64,000 nt of DNA, from positions 28,927 to 92,926 of the forward strand of contig CAKPDM010000004.1 in assembly GCA_934148995.1 (NCBI GenBank). Reading direction: 5' to 3'. Position numbers and translations under genes: made by a program. This stretch comes from an uncultured Bacilli bacterium. Its GTDB lineage: Bacteria > Bacillota_I > Bacilli_A > RF39 > UBA660. Positions 25,052-34,356 of this stretch are shown in pieces. The notes beneath the pieces are model-generated. The model had not been told where the DNA came from and did not search any database. It saw only the letters and a list, made by a program, of their open reading frames with translations. How positions within the stretch are numbered: position 1 is the first letter of the stretch; each line of letters opens with the position of its first letter.

Positions 25052-26264
25052 ACTTAGATTAAAACAATATATTACTTCTACCTTAATTGTTTTTATATGT
25101 TTGTTTGTTATGTTTCTAATTTTAAATATCTATGAATATAAAACTTATACTAAAAACTTTAATAATAAAATTAGTGCTATTATAACTTTGGTTAAAGATA
25201 AGTATCCAGAAATAACTGATAAAGAAATTATAGAAATAATAAATAGTAACAAACAATCAGATGATTCTTTTTTCCTTAAATATGGAATTGATATAGATAA
25301 TAAAGCAGTACTACTAGAAAATGATAAGAGTTATCATACATTTTTAATTATTAATATGTCTTTTCTAATAATAACTATTGCTAGTTTATGTATATTATAT
25401 TTTAGATACAATTATAAAAGAAAAAATGATATAAAAGATATTATTAAATGTATAGAACAAATTAATAGAAGGAATTATGAATTAAAGATAGATACAATTT
25501 CAGAAGATGAATTATCAATTTTAAAAAATGAAATATATAAGACTGCTGTAATGTTAAAAGAAGCAGCTTTAAATTCTAATAAAGATAAACTTAATCTAAA
25601 GAAGTCATTAGAAGATATCTCTCATCAATTAAAAACACCTCTTACTAGTATATTAGTGCTATTAGATAATCTTATTGATGAACCAGATATGGATTCTAGT
25701 ATTAGAAATGATTTTATTATTGATATAAAAAGGAATGTTATAAATATTAATTTTTTAGTACAAGCACTTTTAAAATTGTCTAAGTTTGATGCTAATACTG
25801 TCCACTTTATAAAAAAAGAAAATGATTTAGAAATGATTGTTAAGGAAGCAATTAAGAATGTTTCTACTTTATGTGATTTAAGAAATATAAATATAAAATT
25901 AAATACTTTAGAAAATGCTAAAGTAAAGTGTGATGCTAAATGGCAAATAGAAGCAATAACTAATATAATAAAAAATGCTATAGAACACTCAAAAGATAAT
26001 TCAAATATAGTAATAAATATAGATAACAATAGAGTTTATTCTAAGATTGAAGTGATTGATTTTGGTGATGGAATATCTAAAAGAGATATTAAGCATATTT
26101 TTGAAAGATTTTATAAGGGAGAAAATGCCACATCTAATAGTATAGGAATTGGTCTTGCTTTAGCAAAAACTATTATAGAAGAAGATAAGGGAACTATAGC
26201 AGTAGAATCAAATGAATCTAATACTAAGTTTACTATTAAATACTTTAAACTTACATTTGAGTAA
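25041..26264 (+). CDS. Sensor histidine kinase
   Basis: This 407-residue kinase has two membrane helices (about 10-28 and 99-120) flanking an outside loop of roughly 70 residues, a HAMP-like linker, an H-box with SHQLKTPLTSIL, an N-box IKNAIEHS, and G-boxes DFGDGIS and GIGLALAKTI. The long outside loop sets it apart from the intramembrane-sensing BceS type encoded further right. The start overlaps the regulator's end by 11 bases. The last codons touch the remnant of a Fic gene. Confidence 0.92.
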   Translation: MKNKLRLKQYITSTLIVFICLFVMFLILNIYEYKTYTKNFNNKISAIITLVKDKYPEITDKEIIEIINSNKQSDDSFFLKYGIDIDNKAVLLENDKSYHTFLIINMSFLIITIASLCILYFRYNYKRKNDIKDIIKCIEQINRRNYELKIDTISEDELSILKNEIYKTAVMLKEAALNSNKDKLNLKKSLEDISHQLKTPLTSILVLLDNLIDEPDMDSSIRNDFIIDIKRNVININFLVQALLKLSKFDANTVHFIKKENDLEMIVKEAIKNVSTLCDLRNINIKLNTLENAKVKCDAKWQIEAITNIIKNAIEHSKDNSNIVINIDNNRVYSKIEVIDFGDGISKRDIKHIFERFYKGENATSNSIGIGLALAKTIIEEDKGTIAVESNESNTKFTIKYFKLTFE

Positions 26265-26736
26265 GTGAATTAAAAAAAAATTCAGTTGATGAAGAAATAC
26301 ATAATACTGGTTGTTGGAAAAAGTATGAAAATAAACTAAGAAATATTGATTTAAAGTTAGCTTATCCAGATGAAGTTGATAATCTTATGTTTAATTTACT
26401 AATGGACTGGAATGAACTTATAAATCCAACAATAGAAGATATAGCAAAGTTTCATTATCGTTTTGAATTAATTCATCCTTTTCAAGATGATAATGGTAGA
26501 ATAGGAAGATTTATAATACTAAAACAGTGTATTGAAAGTGATATTGATTTGATTGCAATTGATAATGGGTATGAAAAAAATATAAAGAAGCTTTATATAA
26601 AGCTCAAAAAATAGATGATGTTTCTTTTCTAGTTGATGTATTTAGTAAATGTCAAAAAAGATTAGATGAAAAAATGATAGACTATAAAAATACTATTGAT
26701 TTAGTTAAGAGAGAAATTGAAAGTGAAGACAGATGA
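26261..26736 (+). pseudogene. Decayed Fic-domain gene (truncated and frameshifted)
   Basis: A Fic frame opens inside the kinase stop region at 26261 with no start codon and reads SVDEEIHNTGCWKKYENK..., with the active-site motif HPFQDDNGRIGR at about 26473-26508. It breaks in a 7-A run near 26575-26581; the frame then continues as YKEALYKAQKIDDVSFLVD in the next frame until TGA at 26734-26736. A 75-codon open piece with ATG (26387-26614) remains, but it lacks both the N-terminal and C-terminal parts. Fic enzymes attach AMP to protein targets; this copy is unlikely to be active. Confidence 0.75.
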
Positions 26737-26793
26737 TGACTAATGTCTTTTTTCGTATATAATGCTAAATTAATTTTAATTTTAGTCTTTCTT

Positions 26794-26802
26794 TGCTATA
26801 AT
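26794..26802 (+). promoter_or_regulatory. Extended -10 promoter of the rlmN operon
   Basis: TGC followed by TATAAT (26797-26802), 25 bases before the rlmN start. No convincing -35. A short 5-bp stem with T run (AGACA near 26729, TGTCT near 26745) just upstream may end earlier transcripts. Confidence 0.5.
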
Positions 26803-26826
26803 ATAGTAGAAATGTGGTGATTAAAC

Positions 26827-27846
26827 TTGAATATATATAATTTAACAAAAGAAGAGATGATTAGTTATGCTCTAGATAAAGGATATAAGAAGTTTTATGG
26901 GGAAGAACTATTTACTTGGTTATATCAAAAAAGAATTACTAATTTAGATGAAATGACTAATCTAAAAAAAGAATTTAGAGAAATGATAAGTGAAGACTTT
27001 GTCTTTGGAACTGTTAAATTAACGGTAGTAGAAAAAGATAAGGATGTAGAAAAATACTTATTTACTTTAAAAGATAATGAACACATCGAAGCAGTATTAA
27101 TGAAACATGATTATGGCTTATCATTATGTATTTCTTCCCAAGTAGGGTGTAATATGGGATGTAAGTTTTGTGAATCTGGTAGAAGAAAGAAACAGAGAAA
27201 CTTAACAACAGGAGAGATGGTAGAACAAATACTTTTAATAGAAGATAACTGTGGTATGCGAATAAGTCATGTAGTAGTAATGGGAATAGGAGAACCATTT
27301 GATAATTATGATAACCTATGTAATATGATAAGAATAATCAATGACCCGAAAGGACTTGCTATTGGAGCTCGTCATATAACAGTATCAACTTGTGGTATAG
27401 TACCTAAGATTAAAGAATTTGCTGACTTTCCTTATCAAGTAAACCTTGCCATCTCTCTTCATGCCCCAACAGATGAATTAAGAAAAGAAATAATGCCGAT
27501 TGCAAAAGCATATTCTCTTAGTGAGCTAATGGATGCTCTTAACTACTATATTAAAAAGACTAATAGAAGAGTAACATTTGAATATATTCTCTTAAATAAC
27601 GTTAATGATAGTGAAGAAAACGCTAAAGAATTAGTTAAGCTAATAAAAGGAATGAATGCTTATGTTAATTTGATTCCTTACAATGCAACAGAACATTTAC
27701 AGTTTAAAAGATCAAACTCTTTAAATATTGCTAAATTTTATGATATACTAAAAAAGAATAACATCTGTGTAACTATAAGACGTGAGTTTGGTTCGAAGAT
27801 AAGTGCAGCGTGTGGACAATTAAGAAGTAAAAAGGAGGAAGTATGA
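26827..27846 (+). CDS. rlmN: 23S rRNA adenine-2503 C2 methyltransferase RlmN
   Basis: This 339-residue radical-SAM enzyme has the cluster motif CNMGCKFC (Cys108, 112, 115), preceded by CISSQVG. Further family signs are GMGEPFDNYDN-like VVMGIGEPFDN and STCGIVPKI. RlmN methylates A2503 of 23S rRNA and some tRNAs, improving translation accuracy. It starts at TTG 26827 behind GTGGTGA, and this start matches the family's N-terminus. It overlaps prpC by ATGA. The order rlmN-prpC-prkC-rsgA-rpe is conserved in Firmicutes. Confidence 0.95.
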   Translation: MNIYNLTKEEMISYALDKGYKKFYGEELFTWLYQKRITNLDEMTNLKKEFREMISEDFVFGTVKLTVVEKDKDVEKYLFTLKDNEHIEAVLMKHDYGLSLCISSQVGCNMGCKFCESGRRKKQRNLTTGEMVEQILLIEDNCGMRISHVVVMGIGEPFDNYDNLCNMIRIINDPKGLAIGARHITVSTCGIVPKIKEFADFPYQVNLAISLHAPTDELRKEIMPIAKAYSLSELMDALNYYIKKTNRRVTFEYILLNNVNDSEENAKELVKLIKGMNAYVNLIPYNATEHLQFKRSNSLNIAKFYDILKKNNICVTIRREFGSKISAACGQLRSKKEEV

Positions 27847-28586
27847 AAACATTTTGTTTAACAGATCCAGGAAAAGTGAGAGATCATAATGAAGACAGTG
27901 TTTTAATAATAAATAAAAAATCTGGTGAAGTTTTGTTAGCTATTGCAGATGGAATGGGAGGTCATTCTGCGGGGGAAGTAGCTAGTAATATTGCAATTAG
28001 TTATTTAGGTAATCACTTTCAAGAAACATTTGAAAATAAAGATAAACTGCAAGCAGCGTCTTGGTTACGCGATAGTGTAGATGAAATAAATGATTTAATA
28101 TTTGAACATGAAAAAACACATCCTGAGAGTAAAGGAATGGGAACAACCTTAGTAACAGCTATAGTTACTAAAGATTATATTTTATTTGGTAATATTGGTG
28201 ATTCATCTGGGTTTGTGATGAAAGATGGAACACTTCATAAAGTTACCTATGATCATACATTAGTTAATTTATTAGTATCAGCAGGAGAACTAACAGAAGA
28301 AGAAGCAAAAGATCACCCTAAGAAAAATGTTTTAATGAAAGCGCTTGGTGCTAATGAAAAAGTAGATATAGACATCTTTGATTGTGATATGAATATAGAC
28401 GAAATATTATTATCTAGTGATGGACTTACTAATATGCTAGAACCTAATCAAATAGAAGGAGTCCTATTAGAAGATATTGATATAGAAGATAAAGTTATTA
28501 AATTAATAAGAAAGGCTAATAATCGTGGTGGAACAGATAATATTTCTGTCGCATATATGCAATTAGAAGAGGGTGAAGAAAAGTGA
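27843..28586 (+). CDS. prpC: PP2C-type Ser/Thr phosphatase PrpC/Stp
   Basis: This 247-residue PPM phosphatase has metal-binding motifs RDHNEDS (start of the domain), IADGMGGHSAGE, and a C-terminal SSDGLTN and GGTDNIS. It removes phosphate from proteins phosphorylated by PrkC, encoded next with a 4-base overlap. In Firmicutes this pair adjusts cell-wall synthesis, growth and spore germination. Confidence 0.95.
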   Translation: MKTFCLTDPGKVRDHNEDSVLIINKKSGEVLLAIADGMGGHSAGEVASNIAISYLGNHFQETFENKDKLQAASWLRDSVDEINDLIFEHEKTHPESKGMGTTLVTAIVTKDYILFGNIGDSSGFVMKDGTLHKVTYDHTLVNLLVSAGELTEEEAKDHPKKNVLMKALGANEKVDIDIFDCDMNIDEILLSSDGLTNMLEPNQIEGVLLEDIDIEDKVIKLIRKANNRGGTDNISVAYMQLEEGEEK

Positions 28587-30400
28587 TAACAAAGGGGCAA
28601 AAAATAAATAATCGTTATGAAATAATTCGCACTATTGGTGAAGGTGGAATGGCGAATGTTTATCTTGGTTATGATACTATCCTAGACCGTAATGTAGCAA
28701 TTAAGGTTTTAAGAGGAGATTTATCGAGTGATGAAAAGTTTGTAAGGCGTTTTCAAAGAGAAGCTTTATCAGCATCTAGTCTTTCTCATCCTAATATAGT
28801 GGAAGTTTATGATGTTGGTGAAGATAATGGACTATATTATATCGTTATGGAATATATTGATGGGAAAACACTAAAGCAATTACTAAAGAAACGTGGTAGT
28901 TTAACACTTAGTGAAGCAATCGATATTATGTTACAGTTAACTGATGGAATGGCTCATGCTCATGATAGTTATATTGTTCATAGAGATTTAAAACCACAAA
29001 ATATAATGATTAAAGATGATGGTCAAATTAAAATTACAGACTTTGGTATTGCAATGGCTTTAAATGCCACGCAACTTACCCAAACTAATTCCGTAATGGG
29101 AAGTGTGCATTATTTACCACCAGAACAAGCAGCAGGAAAAGGTGCTACTATTCAAAGTGATATTTATTCAATGGGAATTATCTTTTATGAATTATTAACA
29201 GGAGAGTTACCATTTAAAGGTGATAGTGCTGTTGAGATAGCTTTGAAACAAATGAAAGAACCACTTCCTGATGTTCATAAATTAAATAAAGATATACCCC
29301 AAAGTATTGAAAATATTATTTTAAAAGCTACGGCTAAGAATCCAAAGAATCGTTATCAAAATGTTAGAGAGATGTATCAAGATTTATTAACTGCTCTAAA
29401 TGATGATAGAATGAATGAAGAGCCTTATGTTTATCCTTATAAAGAGCATGAAATAGATGATGCTACTAAAGTAATGAAACCAATCGAAGAAGGCGAAGCA
29501 ATCGCTACACCGATTGTTGATGATAACGTCAAAAAAACCAATAAATGGGTAAAGATATTAGCTGGTGTTTTAGCAGGTATTGCTCTTATTTGTTTAACTG
29601 TTTTCTTTATTATTCCAGCAGTTACCACCGAACCAGATGTTATTGTTCCTGATGTTAGTGATATGTCTTTAACTAAAGCTGAAAAAACATTACAAGATAA
29701 AGGGTTTGAAGTAGCAACTAAGATAAAAGAAGTATCTAGCGATAAGATTAAAGAAGGAAAAATAGTTAAAACTGATCCAGAAGCTGGTAGAAGTATTAAA
29801 AAAGGAACAACTATTACGCTTTATCGTTCTAAAGGTGAAGATAAATATACAGTTAAAGACTATACTGGTCAAAATTATATAGCTGTTCAAACAGAACTAG
29901 AAACAGTTTATGGTATTGATGTTAGTATTGAAAAGAAAGATGTTGATACTTCTCGTGAATATGATGAACAAGAAATAGTTGGTCAAAGTGTTAAAAAAGG
30001 GGAGAAACTTGCTAAAGGTGACAGTATAATATTATATATACCAAATATTAGTGAAGTTTATCCTGATATGCAATCAGAAGGTTGGAGCAAAGATGATGCG
30101 GATGCTTTTGCTACTAAGTATGGTCTAAATATTGTTTTCCAAGAAGAAGAAACAACAGCTTATGAAGAAGGAAAAGTAATAAGACAAAGTAGAGCAGCAG
30201 GAAGTCCAATCATTAAAAATGCTACTATTACGGTAACAATTGCTAAGAAACCAAAAGAACCAACAACTAATAATAACACTACTACTGATAGTAATAAGAA
30301 AGATAATACAACTTCATCAGATAGTAATAATACTACAAATAGTGGTAATACTAGTAATAATCAAAGTCAAAGTGATAGTACAACCAAACATAACAATTAA
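28583..30400 (+). CDS. prkC: PASTA-domain Ser/Thr kinase PrkC/StkP
   Basis: This 605-residue protein starts at GTG 28583. It has a cytosolic kinase (GEGGMANVYLG loop, VAIKVLR, HRDLKPQN with Asp135, DFG at 153-155), a membrane helix (about 322-347), and three PASTA repeats outside (about 350-565), then a Thr/Asn/Ser-rich tail. PASTA domains bind peptidoglycan fragments and muropeptides, so the kinase links wall state to growth and, in spores, germination. The long Asn/Thr tail may span or stick to the wall. Confidence 0.95.
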   Translation: MITKGQKINNRYEIIRTIGEGGMANVYLGYDTILDRNVAIKVLRGDLSSDEKFVRRFQREALSASSLSHPNIVEVYDVGEDNGLYYIVMEYIDGKTLKQLLKKRGSLTLSEAIDIMLQLTDGMAHAHDSYIVHRDLKPQNIMIKDDGQIKITDFGIAMALNATQLTQTNSVMGSVHYLPPEQAAGKGATIQSDIYSMGIIFYELLTGELPFKGDSAVEIALKQMKEPLPDVHKLNKDIPQSIENIILKATAKNPKNRYQNVREMYQDLLTALNDDRMNEEPYVYPYKEHEIDDATKVMKPIEEGEAIATPIVDDNVKKTNKWVKILAGVLAGIALICLTVFFIIPAVTTEPDVIVPDVSDMSLTKAEKTLQDKGFEVATKIKEVSSDKIKEGKIVKTDPEAGRSIKKGTTITLYRSKGEDKYTVKDYTGQNYIAVQTELETVYGIDVSIEKKDVDTSREYDEQEIVGQSVKKGEKLAKGDSIILYIPNISEVYPDMQSEGWSKDDADAFATKYGLNIVFQEEETTAYEEGKVIRQSRAAGSPIIKNATITVTIAKKPKEPTTNNNTTTDSNKKDNTTSSDSNNTTNSGNTSNNQSQSDSTTKHNN

Positions 30401-30414
30401 TTAAGGAGATCTCA

Positions 30415-31248
30415 ATGAAACAAGGACAAATTATAACTTTACAGAAAAATCAATATATTGTGAAAAGTGATGATTTAAAAGTTTCTTGTGTAATAAGAGG
30501 AAAAATCAGACAACAACAACTTCTTCCACGCGTGGGAGATTTTGTTTTGTTTGATGAAAATAAAAAAGTGATAGAAAAAATATTACCAAGAAAAAATAGC
30601 TTTTTAAGACCATTAGTAAGTAACATAGATCAAGCGATAATAGTAACAAGTGTTAAAGAACCAGACTTTTCTTTATCTCTTTTAGATAGACTTTTAACTT
30701 TAATGGAATTAGCTAAAGTAGAAGGAATTATCTGCCTTACTAAACTTGATTTAATAAGTGATATAGAGAAAAAAGAGATATTAGAAAAGATGAATTACTA
30801 TCAAGAATTGGGTTATAAAGTAGTAGTTAATACTGATTTAGATAGTATTAAAGAATTATTGAAAGATAAAACTAGTGTTTTTATTGGGCAGACGGGAGCA
30901 GGTAAATCAACACTATTAAATAAATTATCACCTGATTGGAATTTAAAGACAGGCGAAATATCTAAAGCTTTAGGAAGAGGAAAACATACTACTAGAACAG
31001 TTGAGTTATTTGAATTTTTAGATGGTCAAGTTCTTGATACACCGGGATTTTCGGCTCTTAACTTTGAAGGGTATAAAAGGGAAGATATTAAAGAAGCTTT
31101 TAGAGAGTTTAAGTTATATACTTGTCCTTTTAAAGATTGTTCGCATACTAAAGAAGGGGAATGTGAAATTAAAAGACAAGTTGAAATTGGTAATATAATG
31201 AATAGTAGATATCAAGCTTATTTACAGTATTTGAAGGAGGTAAAGTAA
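30415..31248 (+). CDS. rsgA: Ribosome small-subunit GTPase RsgA
   Basis: This 277-residue GTPase is circularly permuted: the G4-like TKLDL lies before the P-loop GQTGAGKST (158-166), with DTPGF after it. An OB-like N-terminal region and a C-terminal zinc site (Cys237, Cys242, His244, Cys250) complete the family layout. RsgA checks the maturation of the 30S subunit. Ribosome site AAGGAG; its stop shares a base with the rpe start. Confidence 0.95.
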   Translation: MKQGQIITLQKNQYIVKSDDLKVSCVIRGKIRQQQLLPRVGDFVLFDENKKVIEKILPRKNSFLRPLVSNIDQAIIVTSVKEPDFSLSLLDRLLTLMELAKVEGIICLTKLDLISDIEKKEILEKMNYYQELGYKVVVNTDLDSIKELLKDKTSVFIGQTGAGKSTLLNKLSPDWNLKTGEISKALGRGKHTTRTVELFEFLDGQVLDTPGFSALNFEGYKREDIKEAFREFKLYTCPFKDCSHTKEGECEIKRQVEIGNIMNSRYQAYLQYLKEVK

Positions 31249-31883
31249 TGTTAGTTAGTGCATCATTTTTAAGTAGTAAAGATATTCCTAAGTTTTTAAC
31301 TAAACTTAATGATACAGACATTAATTATATTCATGTTGATGTTATGGATGGCGTTTATGTTAAAAATAAAACAATGCCTTTTAGAGAAATGCGTCATATA
31401 AGTGATTATACTAGTAAGAGACTAGATGTTCATTTAATGGTTAAGAATCCATTAAAGTATATATCTGATTATGCTTCACTTAATACTGAATATATTACTA
31501 TTCATAAGGATATAGAAGATGATTTATTAACTTGTCTTAAGGAGATAAAGAGTTATTATATAAAGACAGGAATTGCTCTTAAAGAAGAAGATGAAATCAA
31601 AGATATAATTTCATATCTACCTTATATAGATTTAATTTTGATAATGTCTGTAACACCAGGAGCAGGTGGTCAGAGTTTTCAAGATGAAGCCGTTTCTAAA
31701 ATGAAAGAAGCACAAATCTTAAAGAAGGAATATAGTAAAGATTTCTCTTTTATTGTTAGTGTTGATGGTGGAATAAATGCCGATACTATTGCAAAAGTTA
31801 ATAACTATGTTGATATGGTAGTGAGTGGTAGTTATTTATCTAATTCAGCTAATTTACAAGAGACGATTGCTACTTTACGATAG
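31248..31883 (+). CDS. rpe: Ribulose-phosphate 3-epimerase
   Basis: This 211-residue TIM-barrel enzyme interconverts ribulose-5-phosphate and xylulose-5-phosphate in the pentose phosphate pathway. Visible motifs are HVDVMDGVYVKN, DVHLMVKNP, SVTPGAGGQSF (normally SVNPGFGGQ) and VDGGI, with metal-ligand Asp and His residues in place. It ends the rlmN operon. Confidence 0.95.
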   Translation: MLVSASFLSSKDIPKFLTKLNDTDINYIHVDVMDGVYVKNKTMPFREMRHISDYTSKRLDVHLMVKNPLKYISDYASLNTEYITIHKDIEDDLLTCLKEIKSYYIKTGIALKEEDEIKDIISYLPYIDLILIMSVTPGAGGQSFQDEAVSKMKEAQILKKEYSKDFSFIVSVDGGINADTIAKVNNYVDMVVSGSYLSNSANLQETIATLR

Positions 31884-31902
31884 AAAAAAAATAGTTTATA
31901 AT
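31874..31902 (+). promoter_or_regulatory. SigA-type promoter of the 31928 gene
   Basis: TTTACG (31874-31879), a 17-base spacer and TATAAT (31897-31902). The -35 lies inside the end of rpe. Confidence 0.6.
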
Positions 31903-31927
31903 TGAAAGAGAATAGGGAGGGAAGCAA

Positions 31928-32908
31928 ATGAATAATAATGAAAATAATACAAATCAAGTAAATACTAGTCAGAACATAGTTCCTAGTAATAATGTAGTTC
32001 CAGTACCTGATAATACTGCTTCAAATTTAAATCAACAAGTGGCTCCTCAACAACAATTTGAAAAAACAGCTGAAATACCAGTTCTTAATGGCAGTAATGA
32101 AGTTCAAAATCCAAGTAATATAAATACACAGCCGGTAATAAATCAGCAACCCCAACAGGTAGTTACTAATCCTCAAAATGTTACTCCGCAGACTAAAGTG
32201 GTTAAAGTGGAACAAGTAAAGGAAGTAGTAAAAGAAGTACCAGTGGCAAGTGTTAGTACCCCAAATGTATCACAGGTACAACAACCAACTACACCTCCAC
32301 AACCAGAGGTAACTCCAGAGGCTGCTAAAACAGAGGTAGTAGTTAAACAAAAATCAAGTAAATTCAGCTCATTTTTATTGATATTATTTATCATTTTCTT
32401 ATTTGCATTTGTTTATTATTTACCTGATATAAGTCAGTTCATTGAAAACTATAAGAAAGAAAAAAGTGGTATTGAAGATGGTTCTATGAAGAGTGGAACT
32501 ATGACTTGTACTCTTACTAAAGAAAACAATGGTGATTTAAGTACAACTTATGAAATGACACTTACCTACACTAAGAATAAATTGAAAAAGACTGATCAAG
32601 TAATTTCATATAAGTTAACTGATAATGCTAAAAGTACAGAGACACTAAGTGACTCACAAGCAACTTGTCAAAATTTAAAAGCTGCTTTAGATCCTGTAGA
32701 AGGTGTTGATGTTGCTTGTACAGAAACGGCAGTGTTACAAAAAACTACTCAAAGTATTGATTATACTAAGTTTAATGCTGATTCATTTGATACTAATGTA
32801 GCAGAGTATGAGGGGTTCTATCCTGAGTATCAATTAGATCAAAGTGCCGTTGCTATTAGAAAAAATCTAGAAGAAGCAGGTTATAGTTGTATAGCTAGAG
32901 AATATTAA
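31928..32908 (+). CDS. Membrane protein with Asn/Gln/Pro/Val-rich N-terminus and DUF1307-like outside domain
   Basis: This 326-residue protein has a low-complexity cytosolic region (1-138; rich in Asn, Gln, Pro, then Val/Lys), a membrane helix (about 147-167) and an extracellular domain beginning MTCTLTKENNGDLSTTYEMT. That domain has the same layout as the lipoprotein at 39926-40387 (MTC start, four strands, Cys near the end) and recalls DUF1307/YehR lipoproteins. Start behind GGGAGGGAAG. The function is unknown. Confidence 0.65.
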   Translation: MNNNENNTNQVNTSQNIVPSNNVVPVPDNTASNLNQQVAPQQQFEKTAEIPVLNGSNEVQNPSNINTQPVINQQPQQVVTNPQNVTPQTKVVKVEQVKEVVKEVPVASVSTPNVSQVQQPTTPPQPEVTPEAAKTEVVVKQKSSKFSSFLLILFIIFLFAFVYYLPDISQFIENYKKEKSGIEDGSMKSGTMTCTLTKENNGDLSTTYEMTLTYTKNKLKKTDQVISYKLTDNAKSTETLSDSQATCQNLKAALDPVEGVDVACTETAVLQKTTQSIDYTKFNADSFDTNVAEYEGFYPEYQLDQSAVAIRKNLEEAGYSCIAREY

Positions 32909-32939
32909 TTCATGAGTACTAAACTTATGAATTTTTTTT
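32907..32939 (+). terminator. Rho-independent terminator
   Basis: AATTCATGAGT (32907-32917) pairs with ACTTATGAATT (32923-32933) with one wobble, then T6. Confidence 0.85.
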
Positions 32940-33032
32940 GATTGTAAAATGTCAAAAATACTGATATTTGATAAGATAGGAAGTGACTGTTAGTAATGTA
33001 TCATATTTCTTTAGTTAACTCAAAATTAACCT

Positions 33033-33041
33033 GGGGGGGGG
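33033..33041 (+). repeat. Poly-G tract (9 G) upstream of a surface protein
   Basis: Nine consecutive G in an AT-rich intergenic region, the longest G run in the window, 110 bases before the ATG of a TasA-like surface protein. It lies between a possible -35 TTAACC (33026-33031) and a possible -10 TAGTAT (33049-33054), a 17-base spacer that would change with each G gained or lost. Confidence 0.75.
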
Positions 33042-33048
33042 TACTTAT

Positions 33049-33069
33049 TAGTATTAAGTAGCAATACTA
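33049..33069 (+). repeat. 7-bp inverted repeat after the G tract
   Basis: TAGTATT (33049-33055) and AATACTA (33063-33069) with a 7-base loop. It could be an operator or a leader hairpin of the downstream gene. Confidence 0.45.
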
Positions 33070-33150
33070 CTTTCTTTCATAGTGTAAAAATAATGGAATA
33101 GGAATAATCTTATTCTGTTTTTTGTGTTTAAAGAAAGGAAAGGTAGTAAG

Positions 33151-34356
33151 ATGAAAAAGAAATATATTTTAATAATGAGTTTGATATTAGTATTAATAAT
33201 TATCTTAGGAGTAAGTTATGCATTATTACAAAAAAATATAGTAGGAGATAGTAATAAAGTTATTTATCAAGTAGGAGATTTAGAGGTTAAATTAGATGAA
33301 ACTGGTTCTAAAGATATAAGTTTAGAGAATGCTCTTCCAACAGAAGATAGTGATGGATTAAAAAATAAATCATACAATTTTTCAGTGATAAATAATAGTA
33401 AAACAGATTTATTATATACAATATATTTGGAAGATGATACTGACGCAAAGAGTAAATGTGGAAGTGATTGTGAATTGATGTCTAAAAATTATATGAAGTA
33501 TAGTTTAGAGCAAGCTGATAAAACAGTTGTTACTAGTAATTTATCATCAGATAAAATATATACTGGTATTATTGGTGGTAATGCTAAAAATGAATTTAAA
33601 TTAAAGCTATGGTTATCAATCGATGCCGATAATAATGCGATGGGAAAATACTATTTTGGAAAGTTAAAAGTAGTGATAGAGCAAGTTGGAAAAGAGAAAA
33701 TCAACCAATTATGTAAGGAATCAGGTGGGGATTTTGTTGTTGATTCTGAATGTAGAAAGTATTATGTTAAATTAAACAATTTTATTAAAAACTCTGATTT
33801 TTCGGATGGAACTAATGGTTGGGCGCTTAATGATGGAGCTGTTTTTAAGGAAGTCAGTAACTCTATTGTTAAGATTGATTGTTCAAAAGGGACAAGCTCT
33901 TGTGGTATTTATCAAAATCCGTTGGCACTTTCAACTTTAAACCATAAATACTATATTTATCAATCAATTAAAAGTACATCACCGACTAAATTTTTTGTTC
34001 TTGGTATAGAAAGTATTTATACACTATTAGCTGGTACCTTAAACGATAACGAATGGCATAATTTCTCACACATATTAACTTATGATGAAAATATGAAGAA
34101 AGTTGTTGACAGTAATGCTTATCATGCCTATGTAATTTATACTCAAAGTGAATTTTCTAAAGAGTTTTATACAAGAAATCCACTCTTTGTAGATTTAACT
34201 TTAATGTTTGGTGAAGGAAACGAGCCATCAAAGGAGTGGTGTGACAAAAACTTAAATAGTTATATTAAATATAATACTGTTGGAACAGAGGTTTCCATTA
34301 GTGATATAAACTATACTGGTAAGACTAGTTATTATGATGTAATTAATATTTCTTGA
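33151..34356 (+). CDS. TasA/camelysin-like surface protein with a C-terminal sugar-binding-type domain
   Basis: ATG at 33151 is chosen (AAGGAAAGG before it; the GTG at 33124 has none), giving 401 residues. A signal anchor (1-26) is followed by a TasA/CalY-like domain with the pattern VIYQVGDLEVKLDE and YNFSVINNSKTDLLYTIYLE (about 30-180). From about 205 there is a jelly-roll-like module starting NFIKNSDFSDGTNGW and ending in MFGEGNEPSKEWC, a layout seen in phage tail and surface adhesins. TasA/CalY proteins form amyloid-like or matrix fibres. The gene is preceded by a 9-G tract, so it may be phase-variable. Confidence 0.6.
   Translation: MKKKYILIMSLILVLIIILGVSYALLQKNIVGDSNKVIYQVGDLEVKLDETGSKDISLENALPTEDSDGLKNKSYNFSVINNSKTDLLYTIYLEDDTDAKSKCGSDCELMSKNYMKYSLEQADKTVVTSNLSSDKIYTGIIGGNAKNEFKLKLWLSIDADNNAMGKYYFGKLKVVIEQVGKEKINQLCKESGGDFVVDSECRKYYVKLNNFIKNSDFSDGTNGWALNDGAVFKEVSNSIVKIDCSKGTSSCGIYQNPLALSTLNHKYYIYQSIKSTSPTKFFVLGIESIYTLLAGTLNDNEWHNFSHILTYDENMKKVVDSNAYHAYVIYTQSEFSKEFYTRNPLFVDLTLMFGEGNEPSKEWCDKNLNSYIKYNTVGTEVSISDINYTGKTSYYDVINIS

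Noticed and set aside
25625..26029. Minus-strand open frame of 134 codons in the histidine kinase gene
   Set aside because: Antisense shadow of a well-supported kinase with all motifs on the plus strand.
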